A DNA stretch of 64,000 nt from NCBI GenBank assembly GCA_049426725.1, contig JBMSYN010000001.1, positions 164,078 through 228,077 on the forward strand. Direction: 5' to 3'. This DNA comes from UBA961 sp049426725 (GTDB lineage Bacteria > Bacteroidota > Ignavibacteria > Kapaibacteriales > UBA961). Shown piece after piece: positions 50,469-59,640 of this stretch. Each line of letters opens with the position of its first letter. Within the stretch, counting starts at the first letter, position 1. The translations under genes were made by a program, and so were the position numbers. The notes beneath the pieces were generated by a model. The model saw nothing but the letters and a program-made list of their open reading frames with translations, searched no databases and was not told the origin of the DNA.

Positions 50469-50905
50469 GTCATGTTTTGTCTAAAAACAAACATTTGTTC
50501 AATTAACTTTTTCATCACAAAAGTATAAGCCAACTTACCCAAAAACCCAAACGGTAAGGAAAACTCAAACACATCTTTCATTCGAGTATAACCACCTCCC
50601 AAATCCTCGAAATACCGATACTGTACCATTGATGAGAAAGGTCCCTTTATCTGTCTATCAGCCAAGCAAATGGGATAATCATAAAGAAAAAACTCCATGT
50701 GCATAGTCAAAGGAATGAATCCAAATTGACGGACCTTTAGATGTACATTCTGCCCGATTCCCGGAGGATCAGCATGCAAAACTTTCACCTTGATAAAAGG
50801 AGGAGTTATGTTGATGAGATTATGTACGTCGGTATGAAAAAGGAACACTTCTTCAATTGGAGCTCGAATGATGACGCTTCTGGAGTAGGTATGCATATAA
50901 CACAT
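50447..50905 (-). CDS. SRPBCC (START/polyketide cyclase-like) protein
   Basis: This 152-residue protein has the helix-grip fold of the SRPBCC superfamily: a first strand SRSVIIRAPIEEVFLFHTDVHNLINIT, central strands such as VHLKVRQFGFIPLTMHMEFFL and TRMKDVFEFSLPFG, and a long C-terminal helix (about 125-150). Members bind hydrophobic ligands or act as aromatase/cyclases, but no catalytic signature is visible. It may start at either of two ATGs (50905 or 50896). Function is unknown. Confidence 0.78.
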   Translation of the reverse strand: MCYMHTYSRSVIIRAPIEEVFLFHTDVHNLINITPPFIKVKVLHADPPGIGQNVHLKVRQFGFIPLTMHMEFFLYDYPICLADRQIKGPFSSMVQYRYFEDLGGGYTRMKDVFEFSLPFGFLGKLAYTFVMKKLIEQMFVFRQNMTKKILEK

Positions 50906-50963
50906 CTATGAAATTCAAGAGTGAAACATGCAAGAGAGTCTCAAATGTTCCGAAGTGGAATGA

Positions 50964-51512
50964 TTACCGTAAACTTTCTTCGATTCTTGCATAAACGGTT
51001 TCGATATCAGCATCACCATCGACATTCAGCATTTTTCCGGAACCTGCATAATATTCCAATAAAGGTGCAGTTTGCTCATTATAAACATTGAGACGGTGGC
51101 GAATCACCTCTTCATTATCATCTTGTCTACCGCGGAGGAGCATCCGTTTCACTATTTCTTCATTGTCAACAGTGATATTGATAATATGGGCAATTGATTT
51201 TCCCTGTGCATTGAGCAATGCATCCAAAGCTTGTGCCTGACCCAGTGTTCTTGGGAATCCATCCAAAATTGCACCGGATGCGAATTCGGGTTTCGACATT
51301 GCCTCTTCAACGATACCTGTTACGATTTCATCAGGTACCAAACCTCCGGATTGAACAAATTGTTGGGCAGTCTTACCCAATTCGGTACCGGCTGCAATCG
51401 CAGATCGAAATGCTTCACCAGTGGATAGATGATGAATGGATTTGCGCTCAGCCAATAATGCTGCTTGAGTTCCTTTTCCAACTCCGGGTGCTCCAAACAT
51501 GACAATGATCAT
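50964..51512 (-). CDS. adk: Adenylate kinase
   Basis: Adk equilibrates ATP, AMP and ADP. The 182-residue protein is the short-lid type, without the zinc Cys of long-lid forms: Walker A GAPGVGKGTQA at 7-17, the AMP-binding STGEAFRSAI near 31, GFPRTLGQAQAL near 85, and the RxDD-type RLNVYNEQTAPL near 138. Its start region has an exact -7 box. It stands alone between SRPBCC and TonB-receptor genes. Confidence 0.95.
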   Translation of the reverse strand: MIIVMFGAPGVGKGTQAALLAERKSIHHLSTGEAFRSAIAAGTELGKTAQQFVQSGGLVPDEIVTGIVEEAMSKPEFASGAILDGFPRTLGQAQALDALLNAQGKSIAHIINITVDNEEIVKRMLLRGRQDDNEEVIRHRLNVYNEQTAPLLEYYAGSGKMLNVDGDADIETVYARIEESLR

Positions 51513-51560
51513 TTTGACTCCGATACTCGTTGAAGTGCTTTGAATGATTGATAATTATGT

Positions 51561-51568
51561 CAAATATA
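51561..51568 (-). promoter_or_regulatory. Candidate -7 element of adk
   Basis: On the minus strand TATATTTG matches TAnnTTTG exactly, 48 bases before the start. The -33 element is not clear. Confidence 0.38.
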
Positions 51569-51606
51569 CTCTTTCGCCCCTTGTTTTCCATGCAATTTCA
51601 CTGTTC

Positions 51607-53646
51607 TTAAAAAGTAAGTCCGCACTGTAGCACAAAAGATCTACCTGGTAAAGGGAAGTTGAGAATCATCTGATAATCACTATCAAGAAGATTTCTGACT
51701 TCGCCTCGAAATCTCAGATTGCTCATAAAGAATGGAATGCGATATTCAATGAACGGATTCATCAATACTACAGGTTTGAGTTTTGAATCAGGCAATTCGC
51801 CTGAGAGTCCGAAACGCTCGCCTATGCCGGATATAATGAACCCAAAAGCATAAGATGTGAAATCAGAAACATAGGAACAAGAGATTGTATGACGAGGAAT
51901 ATAAGGAAGAATGGTATTGAAAGTGGCAGATTCTTCCCTTTTGTCCATCACATCTTTATATGCATAACTTATCTGTATGTCAGAATAGATTGCTGGATTT
52001 CTATACCCAAATGAAAGTTCAAAACCTGATGACCAAACCATGCCAATATTTCTTGCACTCCATTGCACAGGAGATATGGGTATGGCAAGAATTTGATTTT
52101 GAACACGCATATGATAAAATGAACATTGTGCAGAAATAGTGGATGTCTGATATGTCATACCAACATCAATTCCTGTTGATGTTTCCGGAAGCAAAAACTG
52201 AGTGCCATAGTTGAGATAATATAATTCATTGAATGAAGGAACTCTGAAATCTCTTGTCAACTTTGTTGATAGAACGAGATCCTCAAAGATATTTTTCGAG
52301 ACAATCATATGTCCTGAAACTGCCGGGCCTTGCTGATCACTAAAGACATCTGTTCTGAATCCTGCATCAATGTCATAACCGGAAAACTCGGCATTTATTC
52401 GAGAAAACAATGCCCCTGAAATACGTTTTGGTTCACCGCGAGCATATGGTTGCAATAAATCTCCGCGAAGCAATGTATGAGAAAACATCATGCCCGATGT
52501 AATCATCATTCCTGTATGTGCCAAGTGATTGTACTCGGCATGAGTGAATATATCATGTGTCAAAAATTCATTCGATGCCCCATTCGGACCGGCAAAAAAT
52601 GCAAAAGGGTCTCTGAAAAAACTCTCGGATATTCGAAATGATCCTCGGAAACGTAATTGTGCAACATTCGAAATCTTTGCCTGAAGAGATCCGGCAAGAA
52701 TGAAATCACTTTCATTCAAATTGGCTTCTGCCGCTTCCACTTTTCCTGTCAATACAGCTCCAGGTACACCTCTTCTTCCTTTCACAAAGGAAGTCCAAAA
52801 AGACGTGTTGACTTTTGATTCTTCAAAAAAATGCGAAGCTCTTACAAATACATTTTGTCTGGAATTTCCTGCATTATCTCTGTTGACAATAATTTCCGGC
52901 AAATTTCCCGAAGGCTGAAATCGTATGGGGAAATCTCCATCAAATTGAAAATGATCTGCCATTGCCATGAATGATGAATTACCAAACGATGCTCCACCCT
53001 GCAACTTGGCTGATAACTCACCGAAACTTCCGATTCCTGCATTCAATGAACAAAAAGGAGTATCAATTTTATCTGGTGGCAATAGTTCAATCATACCCGC
53101 CATTGCCCCACTCCCAATAATTGAAGATGCCCCACCCATGTCCACATCAATGGTTTGCCCAGGCATGATTGGTATTATAGACATATCAAAAACACCGGTT
53201 TGCGATGATGCGAGCGGTATTCCATCAAGTAAAATCACATTGCGCATTGGTCCCAAACCTCGAATGGAAAACAAATTCATGGATCCGGGTCCACCATAAT
53301 CCTTTATTTCAATCGAGGGAAGAAGAACTGCAATCGCTTGCAAGCGTGCATTTCCCAATAAAGTACTGATATTGGGATTTAATGACTTTTTTGTTGATAT
53401 CTTGCCATATTCTAAGAATTCACTATATTTTTTTGCTTGTTTTACAAGAGGTTTAGTGATGATGAGGCGATTGGAATCAGGTTCTTGAGCTTTGATTGAC
53501 AAGGAATCTAAGAACAGACAACAAAGAAATGCGATGGCAAAAAACACCCAATTCGATGCTTGGAATGGGAAAAAGCCGTATATTTGCGACTGTGATTGGG
53601 TCTTCTCGGCAGAAGTCCCTTTTTTGTTTCTATGGATTGTCACCAT
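51607..53646 (-). CDS. TonB-dependent outer-membrane receptor
   Basis: This protein is an outer-membrane TonB-dependent transporter, importing siderophore, vitamin or other ligands. A plug domain with IEIKDYGGPGSMNLFSIRGL and NVILLDGIPLASSQTG lies near residues 110-150 and a beta-barrel follows to the C-terminus, which ends in FVLQCGLTF. The ATG at 53646 gives 679 residues but an overlong N-terminus; a GTG at 53547 would give 646 residues and a normal signal peptide (FFAIAFLCCLFL). Either start overlaps or abuts the rimP promoter region on the other strand. No CarboxypepD-like N-terminal domain, so it is not of SusC type. Ligand unknown. Confidence 0.85.
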   Translation of the reverse strand: MVTIHRNKKGTSAEKTQSQSQIYGFFPFQASNWVFFAIAFLCCLFLDSLSIKAQEPDSNRLIITKPLVKQAKKYSEFLEYGKISTKKSLNPNISTLLGNARLQAIAVLLPSIEIKDYGGPGSMNLFSIRGLGPMRNVILLDGIPLASSQTGVFDMSIIPIMPGQTIDVDMGGASSIIGSGAMAGMIELLPPDKIDTPFCSLNAGIGSFGELSAKLQGGASFGNSSFMAMADHFQFDGDFPIRFQPSGNLPEIIVNRDNAGNSRQNVFVRASHFFEESKVNTSFWTSFVKGRRGVPGAVLTGKVEAAEANLNESDFILAGSLQAKISNVAQLRFRGSFRISESFFRDPFAFFAGPNGASNEFLTHDIFTHAEYNHLAHTGMMITSGMMFSHTLLRGDLLQPYARGEPKRISGALFSRINAEFSGYDIDAGFRTDVFSDQQGPAVSGHMIVSKNIFEDLVLSTKLTRDFRVPSFNELYYLNYGTQFLLPETSTGIDVGMTYQTSTISAQCSFYHMRVQNQILAIPISPVQWSARNIGMVWSSGFELSFGYRNPAIYSDIQISYAYKDVMDKREESATFNTILPYIPRHTISCSYVSDFTSYAFGFIISGIGERFGLSGELPDSKLKPVVLMNPFIEYRIPFFMSNLRFRGEVRNLLDSDYQMILNFPLPGRSFVLQCGLTF
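53560..53586 (+). promoter_or_regulatory. Candidate promoter of the rimP-nusA-infB operon
   Basis: TTG (53560-53562), a 16-base spacer and TATATTTG (53579-53586) match the -33/-7 pattern, 45 bases before the rimP ATG. It lies inside the divergent TonB-receptor frame if that gene uses its upstream ATG, but outside it with the GTG start. Confidence 0.5.
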
Positions 53647-54138
53647 TTAGCCATGCCATTGGAATTACCCGCAGAAATTCGCTCTCTATTGGAATCCACT
53701 TGCCATAATGAGCAAGCGACTTTGATTGACGCGGTACTGCGAGGCACAAAAGAGCGCATGATTTTGGAATTATTTGTGGATACGCCTGAGGGTATCTCAT
53801 TAGAACAATGTGAAAAGATTAATCGTGCATTATTGCAAGAAGCAGAAACAAATGAATTCATTGATGCCATACGGAGTATTGAAGTTTCATCTCCCGGTAC
53901 TGAGCGACCATTAAAACATTGGTGGCAATATCCGAGAAATATTGGTAGAACATTAGATCTCGCGATTGCACCTGATGGAACAATCCCAAGTGGCATGTAT
54001 ATTCTAAATGATGCAGATGAACATGGCATCAAATGTAGTAATCTAAAACAGACAAAGAAATCCGTAGACGAAAATACGACATTCTCTTTACCCTATTCAG
54101 AAATTCAAAAAGCAATCGTAAAAGTTTCATTCTCATGA
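53632..54138 (+). CDS. rimP: Ribosome maturation factor RimP
   Basis: RimP helps assemble the 30S subunit. The 168-residue protein has the two-domain family pattern: LPAEIRSLLES, LELFVDTPEGISLEQCEKINRAL and VSSPGTERPLKHWWQYPRNIGR. The last motif, SSPGxxRPL, is diagnostic. Two ATGs (53632 and 53653) are possible, and no Shine-Dalgarno sequence marks either; I chose the first. It begins a plus-strand translation operon with nusA, infB, rbfA and truB, the standard order. Confidence 0.92.
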   Translation: MDCHHLAMPLELPAEIRSLLESTCHNEQATLIDAVLRGTKERMILELFVDTPEGISLEQCEKINRALLQEAETNEFIDAIRSIEVSSPGTERPLKHWWQYPRNIGRTLDLAIAPDGTIPSGMYILNDADEHGIKCSNLKQTKKSVDENTTFSLPYSEIQKAIVKVSFS

Positions 54139-54174
54139 TTGCTTCGATAGTATCACAATTAAAACATCATCAAC

Positions 54175-55545
54175 ATGGCACGCCGTAAAGTCAAACCCAA
54201 GTACGACAAAAAGCTCATCATTGAAGCATTTGCTGAGATGGCTCGTGAAAAAAGTATCGACAAAGACCTTCTTCAGGGAATGCTAGTCGAAACGCTTTCG
54301 ATGCTCATACGCAAAAAGTATGGTCAGGAAGCCAATTTCGATATCGTGGTAAATATGGATAAGGGTGACTTGGAGATTTATCTCATGCGCACCATTGTTG
54401 AAGAAGTTGAAGATCCCTCTTTGGAAATTTCATTGAAGGAAATTGCGACTAGATCTGCAGAAGAATATGAAGTTGGAGATGAATTCATCGAAGAAATAAC
54501 GCTCGAGAATATTTCCGACAACTTTGGAAGAAGATTGATTGCACTTGCAACACAAACACTTGGTCAACGCATCCGAGATGTTGAGAAAGATAATGTCTTC
54601 AATGAATTCAATGAAAAAGTAGGTGAAATCATTGTTGGCGAGGTATATCAAGTGCGCCCCGGCAGTTTGCTCATCATGCATAATAAAACAGAAATGCGCA
54701 TGCCACGAGAAGAGCAAATTCATAATGAGCGATACAAGAAAAACATGTCTGTGAAAGCAATCATAAAAGAAGTTCGCAGAATGCAGGGCAGCGGCACACC
54801 CGACATCATTCTTTCAAGAGCAGCAGATGAATTTTTGGCTCGTTTATTTGAAATCGAAATTCCTGAAGTTTATGATGGAATCATCGAGATCAAATCCATT
54901 GCTCGTGATCCGGGCGAGAGAGCAAAAGTTGCCGTTTTGTCTTATGATGAACGCGTTGATCCTGTTGGCGCTTGTGTTGGAATGAAAGGTATTCGCATTC
55001 ATTCCATTGTTCGTGAATTGAATAATGAAAACATTGATGTGATTGAATATTCTTCTGACCCAAAAGTATTTATTGCAAAAGCATTGGCTCCTGCAAGAAT
55101 ACGCGACATCGTTGTATCCCCCGATACTAGATCAGCAACAGTTGTAGTACCCGACGATCAAGTATCGCTTGCAATCGGAAGAAATGGACAAAATGTCCGT
55201 CTCGCATCTAAGTTAACCGGCTTCAATATCACCCTCATCAAAGAAGGTGGCGAAGATATAGAACTCATTGAATTCAGAGATGAAATCGGCAAAGAAATGT
55301 ATGACAATATCATCAATCTTGGAATCGACACCGCTCGCGAATTCCTCGATGCAGATATTTATGACTTGCTCGAAATACCGGGCATGACCAAGAATACACT
55401 TCTCGAAATTAGAGAGATCATTCTTTCTGAATTTGAAGAACATGAAAGACCTGAGATAAGAGATGCCATTCTTGTGGCAAATACGATTCCTGATGAATTC
55501 AATCCTGATAATCAGCAATCAGACATTCAAGAAACAGAAGAGTGA
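54175..55545 (+). CDS. nusA: Transcription termination/antitermination protein NusA
   Basis: NusA binds RNA polymerase and nascent RNA to control pausing, termination and antitermination. The 456-residue protein has the N-terminal polymerase-binding domain (1-125), an S1 domain (about 145-210, GEIIVGEVYQVRPGSLLI), two KH domains (about 225-355, with VGACVGMKGIRI and SLAIGRNGQNVRLA) and a C-terminal acidic part with a helix-hairpin-helix-like DLLEIPGMTKNTL. It lies 36 bases after rimP and 50 before infB. Confidence 0.97.
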   Translation: MARRKVKPKYDKKLIIEAFAEMAREKSIDKDLLQGMLVETLSMLIRKKYGQEANFDIVVNMDKGDLEIYLMRTIVEEVEDPSLEISLKEIATRSAEEYEVGDEFIEEITLENISDNFGRRLIALATQTLGQRIRDVEKDNVFNEFNEKVGEIIVGEVYQVRPGSLLIMHNKTEMRMPREEQIHNERYKKNMSVKAIIKEVRRMQGSGTPDIILSRAADEFLARLFEIEIPEVYDGIIEIKSIARDPGERAKVAVLSYDERVDPVGACVGMKGIRIHSIVRELNNENIDVIEYSSDPKVFIAKALAPARIRDIVVSPDTRSATVVVPDDQVSLAIGRNGQNVRLASKLTGFNITLIKEGGEDIELIEFRDEIGKEMYDNIINLGIDTAREFLDADIYDLLEIPGMTKNTLLEIREIILSEFEEHERPEIRDAILVANTIPDEFNPDNQQSDIQETEE

Positions 55546-55595
55546 TTCAAACCGAATCAAATTGAAGATTTTTTTAACATTCAACCATAGGTTGT

Positions 55596-58469
55596 ATGCC
55601 TGCATCAAAAGGAACACGATTATTCAAGCTTGCCTCCCAGATAAATATTGGGAAGGATGCCATTGTAGAATTTCTTCAAGGCAAAGGTTTCAGCGTTGAA
55701 AATAAGCCCACAGCTGTCTTGACAGATGAGATGGTGGACGTAGTCATGGACAAATTTGCCCGTGAAGCCAAAGCCGCTGAAAAACAAAGAGAAAAGCTTG
55801 AAAAGTATCATCATGCCAGACATCCGGAAAAAGGCGACACAGAAGATCAGGCACAAACAGAAACATCTCCTGAACCTGAAGCAAAAGTCGAAAATGCTAC
55901 TGAAGCTGTAATCGAAATTGAACAAGAGGCAAATCCGATTCAATCAGATGAAGACTCAAGCGTGATTGTATCAAAACCAAAAAAATCTTCAAAGAAGAAG
56001 GATGATGAAGAATCCGCTTCGGAAATTGAGACTCCTCAAGGTATTGAACCACTAGAGATTCCAATTGAAGTGGCGAAAGAATCGGTTGAAAAAACCGTTC
56101 AACATACTGAAAGTACCACTGACTCAAAAGAAAGTGAAGAAGAAAAGCAAGAGCCCAAAAAGAAAAGAAAAAAACGTATCAATGAAGTTGAATATGAAGC
56201 AGGCACTATGCCTCAACTTCGTGGATTAACTGTTGTTGGGAAAATCACTGTTCCCTCTCGCCAAGAGGAAGGTCAGCGCTATGGCAGACCTGACAGAAAT
56301 GCCAAAAGAGGCGATCGTCAGCAACAAGGCGAAAGAAGAGATGATGATAGAAGGCAAAACAGACAATCCAGTCAACAAGGAAATCAGCATTCCATTGGTG
56401 AACGACTTAAAGCCAAGGGACAAGAAGCAGGATTAGGAATTGCACCGAAAAAAGATGAGGCTGAAGATGATAAGGGGAATAAGAAAAATCTCCGTCCTGC
56501 ACCCACAAAAGATGCGAAAGGATTGGATAAGAAAAAGAAGAAGAAAAAATCCATTCGTGAAACAATCACTGAAGAAGATGTAACAAGAGCAATCCGTGAA
56601 ACATTATCCGGAATGGAAGATTCCGGCTCAGGTTTCAGAACAAAGCTCAAACAAAAGAAGAAACTTGAACGCGAAGAAAAAGAAGCCAAGAGAATTGAAG
56701 AAATACAGCGTGAAAGCACCATTCTGCGTTTGACAGAATTTGTTACTACGGCGGATCTTGCAGCACTGATGGGAACAACAGCAGCTGAAATCATCATGAA
56801 ATGTATGTCTCTCGGTCTCATGGTGAGCATCAATCAAAGACTTGACAAGGACACCATTACGCTCATAGCAGATGATTATGGTTTCCAAGTTGATTTCCTT
56901 GATGAACAAGCAGCTCAAGAAATCACAGATATCGAAGATTCTGAAGAATCATTACTGGCAAGACCTCCAATTGTGACAATCATGGGTCATGTTGATCATG
57001 GTAAAACTTCTCTTCTCGATTATATCCGCAAAACAAATGTTGTTGCAGGAGAATCCGGTGGAATTACGCAGCATATCGGTGCATATCATGTTGATTTGCC
57101 TGATGGTAGAACCATTGCATTTCTTGATACTCCTGGTCATGAAGCATTTACAGCCATGCGTGCACGCGGTGCTCAAGTAACTGATATCGTCGTTCTTGTT
57201 GTTGCAGCAGATGATAATGTGATGCCTCAAACAATTGAAGCCATCAGCCATGCTCAAGCTGCTAATGTGCCTATCGTTGTGGCTTTGAATAAAATTGACA
57301 AAGAAGACGCAAATCCAGATAGAGTAAAACAACAATTGGCCGATCGCGGTGTTCTTGTGGAAGATTGGGGTGGCAAATATCAATGCGCCGAAATCTCAGC
57401 CAAAAAAGGCATCAATATCGATGGATTAATGGAGAAAATTCTGCTCGAAGCAGAATTGCTAAATCTGAAAGCAAATCCGAATCGAATAGCAAGAGGAACA
57501 ATCATCGAAGCTCACCTTGACAAAGGAAAAGGAGTGCTTGCATCGGTCATGGTTCAAAAAGGCACACTCAATATTGGCGATGCATTCGTGGCGGGTATTT
57601 ATTCAGGTCGTGTTCGTGCGATGTATGATGAACGCGGACATAGAGTTGAGTCGGCAGGACCATCAGTACCGGTTCAAGTATCAGGATTTGATGGAGCCCC
57701 TCAGGCCGGTGATCTCTTTGCTGTTTTGGAGCAAGAAGCCGAAGCTCGTGCAATTGCAATCAAACGTCAGCAATTAAAGAGAGAACAACAATTCAAACAA
57801 ATGCGTCCAATAACGCTTGATGAGATTTCCCAAGATATTCTTCGTGGTGGAACCAAAGAACTTCGACTTATCATCAAAGGTGATGTGAGCGGTTCGCTTG
57901 AAGCATTGTCAGACTCATTACAGAAACTTTCAAGAGATGAAGCGAAGGTTACCATACTTCACAAAGGAGTTGGTCCAATCTCTGAATCAGATGTCATGCT
58001 CGCTGCAGCATCAAGCGCTGTAGTTGTAGGATTCCATGTGTCTCCTACTTCACAAGCGAGAAAATCTGCAGAAACAGAAGGTGTTGACATTCGATTGTAT
58101 ACAATCATTTATGACTGTATCAATGAAATTCAAATGGCTCTGGAAGGATTACTTTCACCAGAGATCAAAGAAGAAATTATGGGTACTGCCGAAATTCGAC
58201 AGGTATTCAAGATTAGCAAGATTGGAACAGTTGCCGGATGTTATGTCACTTCGGGTAAAATCAACAGAAATGACAGAGTTCGCGTCTTACGCGATGGCTT
58301 CCCTGTCTATAATTCAACATTATCTGCATTGAAACGCTTCAAAGATGATGTTCGTGAGGTTGACACCAATTATGAATGTGGTATGAGCATCAATGGTTTC
58401 AATGACATTCAAGTAGGCGATATCATTGAAGCATATAAGCAAGTGGAAGTTAAAAGGAAATTAAGCTGA
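55596..58469 (+). CDS. infB: Translation initiation factor IF-2
   Basis: IF-2 is the GTPase that places initiator tRNA on the ribosome. The 957-residue protein has an IF2_N domain at about 7-60, then a very long charged, low-complexity stretch (about 65-370, rich in Glu, Lys, Gln and Arg), a second IF2_N domain (about 375-425), and the GTPase: GHVDHGKTS near 457, DTPGHEAF near 505, NKIDKED near 560, with the C-terminal EF-Tu-like and IF2 domains. The rest follows the family. The linker is longer than in most IF-2 proteins. It is two bases from rbfA. Confidence 0.97.
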   Translation: MPASKGTRLFKLASQINIGKDAIVEFLQGKGFSVENKPTAVLTDEMVDVVMDKFAREAKAAEKQREKLEKYHHARHPEKGDTEDQAQTETSPEPEAKVENATEAVIEIEQEANPIQSDEDSSVIVSKPKKSSKKKDDEESASEIETPQGIEPLEIPIEVAKESVEKTVQHTESTTDSKESEEEKQEPKKKRKKRINEVEYEAGTMPQLRGLTVVGKITVPSRQEEGQRYGRPDRNAKRGDRQQQGERRDDDRRQNRQSSQQGNQHSIGERLKAKGQEAGLGIAPKKDEAEDDKGNKKNLRPAPTKDAKGLDKKKKKKKSIRETITEEDVTRAIRETLSGMEDSGSGFRTKLKQKKKLEREEKEAKRIEEIQRESTILRLTEFVTTADLAALMGTTAAEIIMKCMSLGLMVSINQRLDKDTITLIADDYGFQVDFLDEQAAQEITDIEDSEESLLARPPIVTIMGHVDHGKTSLLDYIRKTNVVAGESGGITQHIGAYHVDLPDGRTIAFLDTPGHEAFTAMRARGAQVTDIVVLVVAADDNVMPQTIEAISHAQAANVPIVVALNKIDKEDANPDRVKQQLADRGVLVEDWGGKYQCAEISAKKGINIDGLMEKILLEAELLNLKANPNRIARGTIIEAHLDKGKGVLASVMVQKGTLNIGDAFVAGIYSGRVRAMYDERGHRVESAGPSVPVQVSGFDGAPQAGDLFAVLEQEAEARAIAIKRQQLKREQQFKQMRPITLDEISQDILRGGTKELRLIIKGDVSGSLEALSDSLQKLSRDEAKVTILHKGVGPISESDVMLAAASSAVVVGFHVSPTSQARKSAETEGVDIRLYTIIYDCINEIQMALEGLLSPEIKEEIMGTAEIRQVFKISKIGTVAGCYVTSGKINRNDRVRVLRDGFPVYNSTLSALKRFKDDVREVDTNYECGMSINGFNDIQVGDIIEAYKQVEVKRKLS

Positions 58470-58470
58470 C

Positions 58471-58842
58471 ATGTCAATTCGCACTGAAAAAGTTGCATCC
58501 GTCATTGTAGAAGCACTATCTGAACCACTGAGAAAGATTGCTTCCGAAATCAATGCCGGTTTGATTACCGTGACATCTGTGAAAATGTCACCAGATCTTC
58601 AAATTGCAAAAGTATATGTAAGCTGCATTGGCGGTAAAGCCTCAATTGCCGACGTATTACAAGCCATTGAACTCGATAAATTCAGCATTCGTAAGCATGT
58701 GGCACATGTGGTACAATTACGCTTTGCTCCCGAACTGCGTTTTTATAGAGATGAAACCATGGATGCCATGGAGCAAATTCAATCTCTTGTAGAAAAAACA
58801 AAAAAGCATGATCTCCTTCGTGATGGTAATAATTCAGAATAA
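58471..58842 (+). CDS. rbfA: Ribosome-binding factor A
   Basis: RbfA acts in 16S rRNA maturation and cold adaptation. The 123-residue protein is a single KH-type domain: SEINAGLITVTSVKMSPDLQIAKVYVS near 27-55 and the late VQLRFAPELRFYRDE near 84-98, the latter the most conserved part. It starts one base after the infB stop and lies 35 bases before truB. Confidence 0.95.
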   Translation: MSIRTEKVASVIVEALSEPLRKIASEINAGLITVTSVKMSPDLQIAKVYVSCIGGKASIADVLQAIELDKFSIRKHVAHVVQLRFAPELRFYRDETMDAMEQIQSLVEKTKKHDLLRDGNNSE

Positions 58843-58877
58843 TTGCATCCATCTCCTTATTATCCTCTCTTGATATC

Positions 58878-59630
58878 ATGAATATCCTTACTCTGCAATC
58901 ATTGTCAACCATTCAAACATGGTATGCAGAAGCTAAGGAACATGGGGCCGTCATTCTCATTGACAAAGATCTTCAATGGACTTCATTTGATGTAGTTGCA
59001 AAACTTCGACGATTGCTCAAAATCAAAAAGATTGGTCATGCAGGCACACTTGATCCTCTCGCAACAGGTTTATTGATTGTATGTGTAGGCAGACCTGCCA
59101 CAAAACTCATCAATGAATATCAAGACTCAACAAAAGCATATCAAGCAACAATAAAACTTGGTGCATCAACTGCATCTTATGATGCTGAGACACCCGAATC
59201 GGTCTTTGCAGATATACCACATGATATTTCTCAGGAATTCATAAACCAGACATTACAATCCTTTATCGGCGAGATACAACAAATCCCGCCAATGTTTTCT
59301 GCTCTGAAAAAAAATGGAATACCACTATATCGTCAAGCACGACAAGGAATTCAGGAAGAATTACAACCAAGAAATATCACGATCAATGCTCTGACTCTAG
59401 ATGCATTTGAAGGAGATTCGATTACCATCACAGTGCAATGTTCAAAAGGAACATATATCAGGTCACTGGCAAGAGATATAGCAGAAAAACTAGGAACAGT
59501 TGGCTATCTAACGATGTTACGGAGAATTTCAAGTGGTGAATTCCTCGTCAGCGATGCAATTCGCATTGTTGATTTTGAACAAGAATTCAATATAGCCACA
59601 AGCGATATCTCATCATCACATTCACAATAG
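58878..59630 (+). CDS. truB: tRNA pseudouridine55 synthase TruB
   Basis: TruB converts uridine 55 to pseudouridine in tRNAs. The 250-residue protein has GHAGTLDPLATGLLIV near 54-69, with the catalytic Asp in TLDP, and the KGTYIRSLARDIA motif near 193. An N-terminal extension of about 20 residues precedes the ILIDKDLQWTSFD family start. It lies in the usual rbfA-truB-ribF order. Confidence 0.96.
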   Translation: MNILTLQSLSTIQTWYAEAKEHGAVILIDKDLQWTSFDVVAKLRRLLKIKKIGHAGTLDPLATGLLIVCVGRPATKLINEYQDSTKAYQATIKLGASTASYDAETPESVFADIPHDISQEFINQTLQSFIGEIQQIPPMFSALKKNGIPLYRQARQGIQEELQPRNITINALTLDAFEGDSITITVQCSKGTYIRSLARDIAEKLGTVGYLTMLRRISSGEFLVSDAIRIVDFEQEFNIATSDISSSHSQ

Positions 59631-59640
59631 TAGATTTTCG

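Noticed and set aside
56384..56833. A 149-codon minus-strand frame in infB
   Set aside because: It mirrors the Lys/Glu-rich linker, giving a Ser/Phe-rich translation without motif or ribosome-binding site.
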